This document shows, in pieces, positions 1 to 6,509 of a stretch of DNA of 9,519 bases. Origin of the DNA: Rhodoferax sp. (GTDB taxonomy: Bacteria > Pseudomonadota > Gammaproteobacteria > Burkholderiales > Burkholderiaceae_C). The stretch lies in NCBI GenBank assembly GCA_020048255.1, contig JAIFMR010000027.1:1-9519 (forward strand), read 5' to 3'. The first letter of the stretch is position 1, and every line of letters starts with the position of its first letter. The notes under the pieces were generated by a model. The model was given only the letters and a program-made list of their open reading frames with translations, searched no databases and was not told the DNA's origin. Position numbers and translations under genes: made by a program.

Positions 1-1311
1 TATGCCGCCATTCATGGCATCACGGTCAACATTGAAGATGCTTACAACAGCGAGGATGAATTCGATTTTTCGGGCACCCGTGTTTTTGACGCGCGCACGG
101 GGTACCGTTCGCAATCGTTCTTGACCGTCCCCATGCGTGACCACGAAGGCAACATCATTGGGGTGCTGCAGCTGATCAACGCGCAAAAACCTGGCACGCG
201 CGAGGTGCTGGCGTTCTCCCATGCTGACCAGCGCCTGGTCGAGTCACTGGCTTCGCAAGCGGCGATTGCGCTGAGCAACCGGATCTTGATGACACAACTT
301 GAAACCCTGTTTGAGGCGTTCATCGGCTTGATCAACCTCGCCATTGACGAGAAGTCGCACTACACCGGTGGACATTGCCAGCGTGTGCCAGCCTTGACCA
401 TGATGCTGGCAGAAGCAGCAGATCGCACCCAGGATGGCCCGCTGGCAAGTTTTTGCATGACCGAAAAAGACCGCTACGAACTCAAAATAGCGGGTTTGTT
501 GCATGACTGCGGCAAGATTACCACGCCGGTGCATGTGGTGGACAAGGCCACCAAGCTGCAAACGCTGTTTGACCGTGTCGGCCTGATCGACACCCGCTTT
601 GAAGTGCTCAAACGTGACGCTGAAATCGCCGCCTTGCGCGAACAACTGGCCCTGCGCACCTGCGTCGATCCGGCCGCCGAGTCAGCCCTGCTGGCGCGTT
701 CCAGCGCGGTGCAGACGGCGCTGGACCTCGACCGCGATTTTGTCCGGCGGGTCAATGTGGGTGGCGAGGCCATGACCGACAGTGACATTGCGCATGTGCG
801 CGAAATTGGGCACGAGCGGGCATGGCGCAATGTGGATGGTGTTCAAACCGACTTTTTGTCGGCCGATGAGATCGACAACCTGTGTATCCGCAAAGGCACG
901 CTGACCACAGCTGAGCGCGACGTGATCAATTACCACATCGTGGCCACCATCAAAATGCTGGAGAAGCTGCCCTGGCCCAAACACTTGCAGAACGTGGCCG
1001 AATATGCAGGTGGGCACCATGAACGTATGGATGGCAAGGGCTACCCCAAAGGACTCACGCGCGAACAAATGTCGGTGCAGGCGCGAATCATGGGCATTGC
1101 CGATATCTTTGAAGCCCTCACGGCATCGGACCGCCCCTACAAGCCCGGCATGAAATTGTCGCAAGCGATGGGTATCCTGGTCAAGATGAAAGCGGAGGGT
1201 CACATTGATCCGGACTTGTTTGATGTGTTTGTTCAGTCCAATATTGCGCAACGTTATGGTGAGCAATTTTTGAGCCCCGAGCAAATTGACGAGGTGCGCC
1301 AGGCAGCCTAG
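1..1311 (+). CDS. GAF-HD-GYP domain c-di-GMP phosphodiesterase (5' end cut by window)
   Basis: The reading frame is open from base 1 through 436 codons to TAG at 1309-1311, so the start lies outside the window; the in-frame TTG at 121 sits inside a domain and is not the start. Window codons 1-90 read as the end of a GAF sensor domain (FLTVPMRDHEGNIIGVLQLIN, then a helix with QAAIALSN). Next comes an HD-GYP domain: HYTGGHCQRV at about 120, the metal-binding HDCGK at codons 168-172, and HHERMDGKGYP from codon 339, all with the expected residues. The family hydrolyses cyclic di-GMP to linear pGpG or GMP in the cytosol. Between HDCGK and HHE there are about 170 residues instead of the usual 60 or so, because of an insertion at nt 568-885 rich in charged, helix-forming residues. 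The domain call is firm; the signal sensed by the GAF domain is unknown. Confidence 0.9.
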   Translation, partial: YAAIHGITVNIEDAYNSEDEFDFSGTRVFDARTGYRSQSFLTVPMRDHEGNIIGVLQLINAQKPGTREVLAFSHADQRLVESLASQAAIALSNRILMTQLETLFEAFIGLINLAIDEKSHYTGGHCQRVPALTMMLAEAADRTQDGPLASFCMTEKDRYELKIAGLLHDCGKITTPVHVVDKATKLQTLFDRVGLIDTRFEVLKRDAEIAALREQLALRTCVDPAAESALLARSSAVQTALDLDRDFVRRVNVGGEAMTDSDIAHVREIGHERAWRNVDGVQTDFLSADEIDNLCIRKGTLTTAERDVINYHIVATIKMLEKLPWPKHLQNVAEYAGGHHERMDGKGYPKGLTREQMSVQARIMGIADIFEALTASDRPYKPGMKLSQAMGILVKMKAEGHIDPDLFDVFVQSNIAQRYGEQFLSPEQIDEVRQAA

Positions 1312-1343
1312 CAGCCGGCGCTGGTGTTGTCGGCAGGTCCACG

Positions 1344-1349
1344 GATAAT
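1344..1349 (+). promoter_or_regulatory. Candidate -10 element for the EamA gene, leaderless geometry
   Basis: GATAAT lies exactly 6 nt upstream of the ATG at 1356, which would place the transcription start on the A of the start codon. No convincing -35 is seen at 16-18 nt spacing. The nearest purine run (GGGG) touches the ATG and is too close to serve as a Shine-Dalgarno site. Confidence 0.4.
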
Positions 1350-1355
1350 CCGGGG

Positions 1356-2349
1356 ATGACTCCTGAACGTTCCCCGTCTCCCACCCCATCTCATGCGCCA
1401 TCTTCTGCCCCGTTTCTGGCGCGCCTATCACCGCGTGCCGTGGGCATCGCCGCAGCGGTGGTCACGGTTCTTATCTGGACCTCGTTCATTTTGATTGCTC
1501 GCGCCTCGGTGGGGTGCTGCGCTGATTTTGCTGCCTTGGGGCGCCTGGCTGGCTCGCCGTGACCGGGCGCGTGGCATTCACGGCGCTTCCTGGCTGGGCA
1601 TTTCACCCCTGCCCATGCGCACCACCGTCACGGTGGGATTTTTTGGCGGACTGCTGTACGCCTTGTTGGCCTACAGCGGTTTTAAGTATGCACCGGCCTT
1701 GCATGCCTCGGTGTTGATGCCGGGAAGCTTGCCGCTGTGGACGGCGCTGCTGGCACTCTGGCTGTTGCGCGAGCGCATCACGCCGGCGCGCGCCATGGGC
1801 TTGGTGTTGATTGTGCTGGGTGATTTGCTGGTGGGAGGCTTAAGCCTGCTGCGCGCTTTTGACGGCGGTCAGGTCTGGCTGGGCGACGTGTTGTTCATGG
1901 TGGCAGCCATGTGCTGGGCCGGCTACAGCGTGCTGGCGCGTCACCACAAGCTCGACGCGGTGCGCGCCACGGCGGCCATCACCACCCTGGCTTTTGTGGC
2001 CTATGTGCCCGCCTACACCGCGCTGGTGCTGGGCGGGGTGCTGGATGGCCATGTGTTTACCGCACCGTGGCGCGATGTGCTGTTTCAGGCGGTGTTTCAG
2101 GGCTGGGGGTCGGTGGTGATCTCGGGCATTACCTTCACGCAGATGATCCGCCACTTTGGCCCGGTGCGCTCCACCATGATCACGGCGCTGGTTCCGGGCC
2201 TGTCGGCGCTGGGTGCGGTGTGGTTGCTGGGTGAGCCGCTGCACTGGAACCTGGCGGTGGGCCTGCTGCTGGTCACGGCCGGGATCTTGTTCGGGGTTCG
2301 CGCTGTTTCGTCAGGTAGTATGAAATTAGGAGCTGCTCGTGCAGCATAG
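1356..2349 (+). pseudogene. EamA/DMT-family transporter, broken by internal deletion and frameshift
   Basis: Two reading frames together make one EamA (drug/metabolite transporter) protein. The first starts at ATG 1356 and gives a Ser/Pro-rich N-terminus and transmembrane helix 1 (AAVVTVLIWTSFILIARAS). It then runs out of frame and stops at 1562. The second frame picks up at about 1505-1515 with GAALILLPWGAWLARRD (helix 2) and continues through both EamA repeats, including SVVISGITFTQM, GPVRSTMITALVPGLSALGAV and LGEPLHWN...LVTAGILFGVR. From memory of relatives, about 20 residues that normally join helix 1 to helix 2 are missing. So this looks like a small deletion plus a net frame change, not a single-base error. 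The 3' frame could restart at TTG 1495 but would lack helix 1. The last residues and the TAG stop lie in a dispersed repeat. Substrate unknown. A sequencing or assembly error is the alternative. Confidence 0.7.
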
Positions 2350-2374
2350 ACGGTGGCTAGAGGCCCATTTGGTC
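2311..2374 (+). repeat. Short dispersed repeat, copy 1 (Comamonadaceae type)
   Basis: This AT-richer stretch runs from TCAGG through GGAGCTGCTCGTGCAGC to GGCTAGAGGCCCATTTGG. It aligns loosely with the copy at 3827-3889 (TCAG, TGAA, AGCTG, GGCTA, CC.ATTGG in the same order). A small hairpin, GCTGC-TCGT-GCAGC, spans 2332-2345. I recall similar short intergenic repeats from Rhodoferax, Polaromonas and Acidovorax genomes. Here it starts inside the end of the EamA gene and supplies its final codons and stop. The rest of the gap up to tsaB holds no gene. Confidence 0.55.
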
Positions 2375-2410
2375 AATCAGCATTTGACAATGATGGCTGA
2401 CCACGGCGTG

Positions 2411-2415
2411 AGGGG
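2411..2415 (+). promoter_or_regulatory. Shine-Dalgarno site that decides the tsaB start
   Basis: AGGGG ends directly against the ATG at 2416, which is too close to use, but lies 6 nt before the in-frame ATG at 2422. This favours 2422 as the start of tsaB. Confidence 0.6.
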
Positions 2416-2421
2416 ATGGCT

Positions 2422-3129
2422 ATGAATCTGCTGGCTCTGGATACCAGCACCGAGTGGATGTCGGTGGCGGTTCAGCGGCGCGGTGTCGCCCTGCCATGGC
2501 AGGTCACGCAGACCGGTGGTGCGCAAAGCTCCACCCATTTGATCCCCCAGATTCAGGCTTTGATGGCGCAAGCCGAGCTGCAGTTTGAGCAGCTCGACGC
2601 GGTTGTCTTTGGTGCCGGTCCGGGGTCGTTTACGGGTTTGCGCACGGCTTGTTCGGTGGCGCAAGGCCTGGCCTTCGGAGCCGGGGTGCCGGTGCTTCCC
2701 GTGGATACCTTGATGGCCGTGGCTGAAGATGCGCGTGTGCAGCTGAGCGCGGCAGAGGGGGTGTCTGTGACCGCCTTGCTGGACGCCCGGATGGATGAGC
2801 TGTATGTAGCCTGCTACGAATTCAAGAGTGGACTGTGGAGCATGAATAAGGGCTATCGCCTGATCAAGCCTGAAGATTTGGGCTGGGAGGGTGCCGGTGT
2901 TCTGGCGGGCAATGTGTTTGATGCTTATGGTGCACGTTTGCCTGATGGCGCCGGCGTGCGTGTGCGGTCACTGCCCAGTGCCGGTGCGATGCTGCGCCTG
3001 GCACCGGCATTGATGCAGGCGGGCGCGGCGGTGCCAGCTGCGCTGGCGCTGCCCACCTATATTCGTGACAAGGTGGCGCAAACGACGCTGGAGCGTGCTG
3101 CGCTCAAAGCGGCGGTTGCATTGCAGTGA
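2422..3129 (+). CDS. tsaB: TsaB, tRNA threonylcarbamoyladenosine (t6A) biosynthesis subunit
   Basis: TsaB (YeaZ) is the non-catalytic ASKHA-fold partner of TsaD. With TsaE it helps transfer threonylcarbamoyl to A37 of ANN-decoding tRNAs in the cytosol. From the 2422 start the protein is 235 residues, normal for the family. It shows the N-terminal MNLLALDTSTEWMSVAV strand pair, the family signature GAGPGSFTGLRTACSVAQGL at about residues 65-84, LDARMDELYVACYE in the middle, and a C-terminal PTYIRDKVAQTTLERAALK typical of proteobacterial TsaB. ATG 2416 is the alternative start but leaves no room for a ribosome site. The rimI start follows the stop by 10 nt, so the two are probably co-transcribed, as in other Burkholderiales. 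Confidence 0.93.
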   Translation: MNLLALDTSTEWMSVAVQRRGVALPWQVTQTGGAQSSTHLIPQIQALMAQAELQFEQLDAVVFGAGPGSFTGLRTACSVAQGLAFGAGVPVLPVDTLMAVAEDARVQLSAAEGVSVTALLDARMDELYVACYEFKSGLWSMNKGYRLIKPEDLGWEGAGVLAGNVFDAYGARLPDGAGVRVRSLPSAGAMLRLAPALMQAGAAVPAALALPTYIRDKVAQTTLERAALKAAVALQ

Positions 3130-3139
3130 CTTCCAAGCG

Positions 3140-3616
3140 ATGAATGCCATGTTGCAAGCCCTTGAAGCGCGCTTTGAGCCCATGACCGAAGCCGCGCTGG
3201 ACGCTGTTTTGGCCGTCGAGCAGCGCGCTTATGCCCATGCCTGGCAGCGACGCAACTTCATGGACTGTCTGGAAAGCGGTTATCAGGCCCAGATGCTGCT
3301 GGCGGGCGACACCCTGCTGGGTTACTTTGTGGCCATGAAGGGGTTTGAGGAAGTGCATTTGCTCAACATTGCCGTGGCGCCGGAATACCAACGCCAAGGT
3401 TGGGCGCAAGTCATGCTGGACGCGCTGACGCTGTGGACGCGCGGCCAGGGGCTGCAGTGGGTCTGGCTGGAGGCCCGCACCGGCAACACCCGGGCGATTC
3501 ATGTCTATAAAGCCCATGGCTTTCGCACCGTGGGCAAGCGCAAGCAGTACTACCCGGCACCGGGCGGACTGCGCGAAGATGCGCTGGTGATGAGCCTCAA
3601 ATTGCTGCCCGTGTAA
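3140..3616 (+). CDS. rimI: RimI, ribosomal protein S18 alanine N-acetyltransferase
   Basis: A GNAT-fold acetyltransferase of 158 residues from ATG 3140. The frame is open further upstream into tsaB, but those codons (Arg-rich, antisense-like) do not resemble the family. The acetyl-CoA loop is QRQGWA at residues 84-89, after the strand VHLLNIAVAPEY. The RimI signature follows: LEARTGNTRAIHVYKAHGF at 110-128 (with E111 and Y123), then GKRKQYYPAPGGLREDALVM at 132-151, with the Tyr pair and the acidic ED near the end. RimI acetylates the N-terminal alanine of S18. No Shine-Dalgarno site is seen before 3140, so translation may be coupled to tsaB, whose stop is 10 nt upstream. ATG 3149 is a possible alternative start. 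Confidence 0.9.
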   Translation: MNAMLQALEARFEPMTEAALDAVLAVEQRAYAHAWQRRNFMDCLESGYQAQMLLAGDTLLGYFVAMKGFEEVHLLNIAVAPEYQRQGWAQVMLDALTLWTRGQGLQWVWLEARTGNTRAIHVYKAHGFRTVGKRKQYYPAPGGLREDALVMSLKLLPV

Positions 3617-3665
3617 TGATGCGCTCCAGCAACCCGGCAGCTCGCTGGCCATCGGCCCATTCGGT

Positions 3666-3671
3666 GAGAAT
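3666..3671 (+). promoter_or_regulatory. Candidate -10 element for the glycosylase gene, leaderless geometry
   Basis: GAGAAT ends exactly 6 nt before ATG 3678, so transcription would begin on the start codon. The six bases between (CACCCC) hold no ribosome site. A recognisable -35 is absent at the usual spacing. Read-through from tsaB-rimI is the alternative source of transcript. Confidence 0.3.
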
Positions 3672-3677
3672 CACCCC

Positions 3678-4709
3678 ATGAGTCTGGATCTCGATGACCG
3701 TCAACGCGCCATGCTGGCCGAAATGGATGTGCACGTCTGGTGGCCGCATACCCCGTCGGAGTCTGAACCCTCCGCCGCTGCGCTGGACCAGGTGGCCCCC
3801 CATGACCTGCAGGCCGACAGTGACCGTCAGAGTGCTACTGAAGAAGTAGCTGTAGGCACTCACGCCATAAGGGCTATAAACCTATTGGATGCTGAAGGCG
3901 CGGTAGCCGACGTGGTGCCGACCCAACGCGCCCGTTCGTCCGCTGTGCCACCTACAGTGCGGTCGACTGTGCCACGTGCCCCAATCGTAGCGGGCCCCTC
4001 GCCCACGGCCTTGGCACCCTTGCCAACAGGTATCGAGCAGATGGACTGGCCCACCTTGCGCGCCACGGTGGCCAGTTGCCAAGCCTGTGCCATGTGCCTG
4101 GGGCGCCGTGCGCCCGTGGTGTCGGCGCTGTCGAATGCGACGCGGGCCGACTGGCTGGTGCTGGGCGAGCCGCCGGACGACGCGCAAGAGCGCACCGGTG
4201 AGCCGTTTGTGGAAGACGCGGGGCTGTTGCTGGACAACATGCTCAAAGCCGTCGGCGTCAGGCGGCTGGTGTCCGACGGAGGTACGGACTCCGCAACGGA
4301 CGTCCGGCCCGACCCGGCTAGCACCGCTTATTTGAGCCTGGTGCTCAAGTGTCGCCCGGCCTTACCCACGGCACCCGATGTCTCCGCCTTGGCTGCGTGC
4401 GCGCATTTCTTGCGCCGCGAGATTGCGCTGGTGCAACCCAAGGTGATTTTGGCGATGGGTCGCCTGGCCATGCAACTGCTGCTCAGTGAAGATCATCCGC
4501 AGGGCTTGAAGCTGCCGCTGGGTAAATTGCGCGGCCAGGTGTGGCATTACCAAGGTGTGCCGGTGGTGGTCACCTACCCGCCGGCCTACTTGTTGCGCAC
4601 CGGCCAGGACAAGGCCCGTGCCTGGGAGGACCTGTGTCTGGCTCTGAATGTTGCGCAGGGTCGACCAGATCCGGGCGTTTGTAGGGGTCAATGTGGGTCA
4701 TCAGATTGA
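3678..4709 (+). CDS. Family-4-like uracil-DNA glycosylase, catalytic motifs altered
   Basis: 343 residues. The first 120 are a variable, Pro/Ala-rich linker; the glycosylase domain follows. The four cysteines that hold the 4Fe-4S cluster in family 4 are present with correct spacing: C134 and C137 (SCQAC), C225 and C241 (16 apart). The fold is recognisable in GEPFVEDAGLLLDNML, LVQPKVILAMGRLAMQLLL, LRGQVWHYQGVPVVVTY and AYLLR...KARAWEDLCLAL. Three catalytic motifs differ from the family. GEGPG/GEAPG is GEPPD (163-167). The Asn before the KC motif is Leu (L221). The His of HPAYLLR is Pro (P301). The CRPPxNR loop is also replaced by CRPALPT. Enzymes of this family remove uracil from DNA, but this one may be weak or inactive. 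Two repeat-like insertions lie in frame at 3827-3889 and 4271-4306. The last 20 residues go beyond the usual end and lie in the antisense overlap with the CDF gene. Confidence 0.8.
   Translation: MSLDLDDRQRAMLAEMDVHVWWPHTPSESEPSAAALDQVAPHDLQADSDRQSATEEVAVGTHAIRAINLLDAEGAVADVVPTQRARSSAVPPTVRSTVPRAPIVAGPSPTALAPLPTGIEQMDWPTLRATVASCQACAMCLGRRAPVVSALSNATRADWLVLGEPPDDAQERTGEPFVEDAGLLLDNMLKAVGVRRLVSDGGTDSATDVRPDPASTAYLSLVLKCRPALPTAPDVSALAACAHFLRREIALVQPKVILAMGRLAMQLLLSEDHPQGLKLPLGKLRGQVWHYQGVPVVVTYPPAYLLRTGQDKARAWEDLCLALNVAQGRPDPGVCRGQCGSSD
3827..3889 (+). repeat. Short dispersed repeat, copy 2, inside the glycosylase reading frame
   Basis: An AT-rich island in GC-rich coding sequence, with AAGTAGCTGTAGG, CCATAAGGGCTATAAACC and TATTGG in the same order as the copy at 2311-2374. 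It is translated in frame as roughly residues 50-71 of the glycosylase (SATEEVAVGTHAIRAINLL) within the variable N-terminal linker. No stop codon arises in this frame. Confidence 0.5.
4271..4306. repeat. Small palindromic element inside the glycosylase gene
   Basis: Four copies of one 5-mer appear in 36 nt: GTCCG at 4271, its complement CGGAC at 4285 and 4297, and GTCCG again at 4302. The last pair forms the perfect 10-nt palindrome CGGACGTCCG (4297-4306). An inner stem, CGGAG at 4277-4281 with CTCCG at 4289-4293, sits inside the outer GTCCG/CGGAC stem. It encodes about residues 199-210, in a loop where family members are usually shorter. Confidence 0.5.
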
Positions 4710-5589
4710 TCACCCGGTGGCGTTCCATGACGCGTTGCCGCGCCACCACGGCAATGTCGTGGCCTTGCTCGACGGTCAGGGTGGCCAGCACCTCCAGGTG
4801 GGCATCCACCACAATCATGTCGCCCATTTTGCGGGTGCGCACATCATGCACGCCACTGATGCCCGGGGTGTCGAGCAGGGTCTGACGAATGGCGCGCACC
4901 TCGGCATCGTCGACGGCGCGGTCCATCAGGTCGTGCATGGCGTCCCAGCCAAAGCTCCAGCCCATTTTGGTCACCATGAAGCCCACAATTGCCGCGGCAA
5001 TCGGATCCAGAATCGGGTAACCCGCCAGGTTACCGATGATGCCGACCCCCACCACCAAAGAGGATGCAGCGTCAGACCGGGCATGCCAGGCGTTGGCCAC
5101 CAGCATGCTGCTTTTGACCCGCTTGGCCACCGCCAGCATGTAGCGAAACAGCAGCTCTTTGGCAACGAGGGCACCTGCTGCCACCCACAGCGCCGCGATG
5201 TGCACGGTGGCGATCGCCTCTGGGGTTTGCAGTTTGGCCACCGCTGACCACAGCATGCCCAAGCCCACAGCCAACAGCAAAAGGCCCAGCACCAGAGAGG
5301 CGGCGGTTTCAAAGCGCTGATGGCCATAAGGGTGATCCTCGTCGGCGTCCTTCTGGCTGTGGTGATTGGCAAACAGCACCACAAAATCTGCGACCAGATC
5401 AGACAGGGAGTGAATCCCGTCGGCAATCAGGCCTTGGGATTTGGTCAGCACCCCGGCGATGATCTGGGCGGTGGTGAGAACCAGATTGACACCGACACTG
5501 ACCCAGGTGCTGCGTGAGGCGGCGGCAGAGCGCTCGGCCGCTGAGAACGGGCTTTCTTCGGTGTCGTCGGAAAAGTCGTTTTGAATCAT
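4570..5589 (-). CDS. Cation diffusion facilitator (CDF) metal-efflux transporter
   Basis: Exports divalent metal from the cytosol in exchange for protons; 339 residues from ATG 5589. Six hydrophobic segments fit the family: about 28-50, 56-74, 96-117, 130-152, 165-187 and 192-210. The metal site is H60 and D64 in helix 2 (ADGIHSLSDLVAD) and H169 and D173 in helix 5 (WHARSDAASS). The second pair matches HxxxD of FieF-type proteins; His in place of the first Asp is more common in zinc transporters, so zinc is a guess. HPYGHQRFE lies in the helix 2-3 loop. Residues 220-301 form the cytosolic dimerisation domain, ending at MTHIDP where homologues usually stop. A further 38 or so Pro/Arg-rich residues follow and lie wholly or mostly antisense to the glycosylase gene. 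No good ribosome site or promoter was seen upstream. Confidence 0.88.
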   Translation of the reverse strand: MIQNDFSDDTEESPFSAAERSAAASRSTWVSVGVNLVLTTAQIIAGVLTKSQGLIADGIHSLSDLVADFVVLFANHHSQKDADEDHPYGHQRFETAASLVLGLLLLAVGLGMLWSAVAKLQTPEAIATVHIAALWVAAGALVAKELLFRYMLAVAKRVKSSMLVANAWHARSDAASSLVVGVGIIGNLAGYPILDPIAAAIVGFMVTKMGWSFGWDAMHDLMDRAVDDAEVRAIRQTLLDTPGISGVHDVRTRKMGDMIVVDAHLEVLATLTVEQGHDIAVVARQRVMERHRVINLMTHIDPYKRPDLVDPAQHSEPDTGPPRHGPCPGRCATSRPAGR

Positions 5590-5645
5590 GGAAAAGCGGT
5601 GAACCCCGGACTTGAAAAATGTCGCCAGCCAGGCTTCAGCACGGC

Positions 5646-5675
5646 TTAGCAGCCGCGGTTCAGGCTTTCTACAAT
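5646..5675 (+). promoter_or_regulatory. pyrF promoter, leaderless geometry
   Basis: TACAAT at 5670-5675 is a near-consensus -10 element, with TTAGCA (4 of 6 matches to TTGACA) at 5646-5651, an 18-nt spacer. The -10 ends exactly 6 nt before ATG 5682, putting the transcription start on the A of the start codon. The bases between (GCGGCC) hold no Shine-Dalgarno site. It sits in the 92-nt gap between the divergent CDF gene and pyrF. Confidence 0.55.
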
Positions 5676-5681
5676 GCGGCC

Positions 5682-6509
5682 ATGAAATTTTTAGACATGT
5701 TGCGTCAAGCCGAACGCCAAAACGGTTCCCTGTTGTGTGTGGGTCTGGACCCTGATCCCGCCAAATTTCCTGCAGAATACAAAAACCAATCCAGCAAAAT
5801 TTACGATTTTTGCGCGGCCATCGTGGATGCCACGGCCGATTTGGCCATGGCCTTCAAGCCGCAAATTGCCTACTTTGCGGCACACCGGGCAGAAGCCCAG
5901 CTGGAGCAGCTGGTGGCACATATTCGCGCGGTGGCACCGCATGTACCGGTGATTCTGGATGCCAAACGCGGCGACATTGGCAGCACGGCAGAACAGTATG
6001 CCCTGGAGGCCTTTGAGCGCTATGGCGCGGATGCCGTCACGCTATCGCCTTTCATGGGTTTTGACTCGGTGCAGCCGTATTTGAAATACCACGACAAGGG
6101 GGCTTTTTTGCTGTGCCGCACCTCCAACCCGGGCGGTGACGATTTTCAGGCGCAGCGCTTGTCCAGTGTGCCGGGTGCGCCCTTGCTGTACGAGCACATT
6201 GCGCAGCTGGCCCAAGGCCCCTGGAACCTCAACGGCCAGTTGGGTTTGGTGGTGGGCGCCACCTACCCGGCCGAGATTGAGCGGGTGCGCAGTTTGGCGC
6301 CGACCTTGCCGCTGCTGATTCCTGGCGTGGGTGCGCAGGGCGGCGATGCACTGGCCACCGTCAAAGCCGGTTGGCGTGACAAAGGGCCCATCGTTGTGAA
6401 TTCGTCGCGCGCCATTTTGTATGCGTCCGGTGGTGCTGACTTTGCCCAAGCTGCGCGGCGCGAGGCGCTGGCAACCCGTGAGGTCTTGCGTGCTGCCCAA
6501 GCAGCTTAA
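5682..6509 (+). CDS. pyrF: Orotidine 5'-phosphate decarboxylase (type 2 PyrF)
   Basis: Converts OMP to UMP, the last step of de novo pyrimidine synthesis, in the cytosol. From ATG 5682 the protein is 275 residues, the normal size for the type 2 enzyme; the frame is open upstream to 5619 but that part would run through the promoter and does not look conserved. It is a TIM barrel with these family segments: LLCVGLDPDPAKFP (17-30), MAFKPQIAYF (56-65), the active-site DAKRGDIGSTAEQYA at 93-107 with K95, LSPFMGFDSVQPYL, LLCRTSNPGGDDFQ, GLVVGATYP, LLIPGVGAQGGD (211-222) and VNSSRAILYAS near the end. All expected catalytic residues are visible. Its TAA stop overlaps the stop of the convergent CoA-transferase gene in the palindrome TTAA (6506-6509). 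Confidence 0.95.
   Translation: MKFLDMLRQAERQNGSLLCVGLDPDPAKFPAEYKNQSSKIYDFCAAIVDATADLAMAFKPQIAYFAAHRAEAQLEQLVAHIRAVAPHVPVILDAKRGDIGSTAEQYALEAFERYGADAVTLSPFMGFDSVQPYLKYHDKGAFLLCRTSNPGGDDFQAQRLSSVPGAPLLYEHIAQLAQGPWNLNGQLGLVVGATYPAEIERVRSLAPTLPLLIPGVGAQGGDALATVKAGWRDKGPIVVNSSRAILYASGGADFAQAARREALATREVLRAAQAA

Noticed and set aside
121..123. TTG as the start of the HD-GYP gene
   Set aside because: The frame is open and GAF-like upstream to base 1, so this codon is internal.
682..1431. Minus-strand open frame of 249 codons
   Set aside because: Antisense to the HD-GYP domain; no recognisable protein features.
3065..3139. Upstream extension of rimI overlapping tsaB
   Set aside because: The extra 25 residues are Arg-rich and unlike RimI N-termini; ATG 3140 gives normal family length.
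3597..3863. Minus-strand open frame of 88 codons over the rimI-glycosylase junction
   Set aside because: The translation showed a faintly protein-like stretch (ADGQRAAGLLERI), but it spans a promoter-like region and a repeat and matches no family I know.
4648..5247. Long plus-strand open frame of 199 codons
   Set aside because: It is antisense to the clearly conserved CDF transporter and its His/Arg/Gln-rich translation resembles no family.
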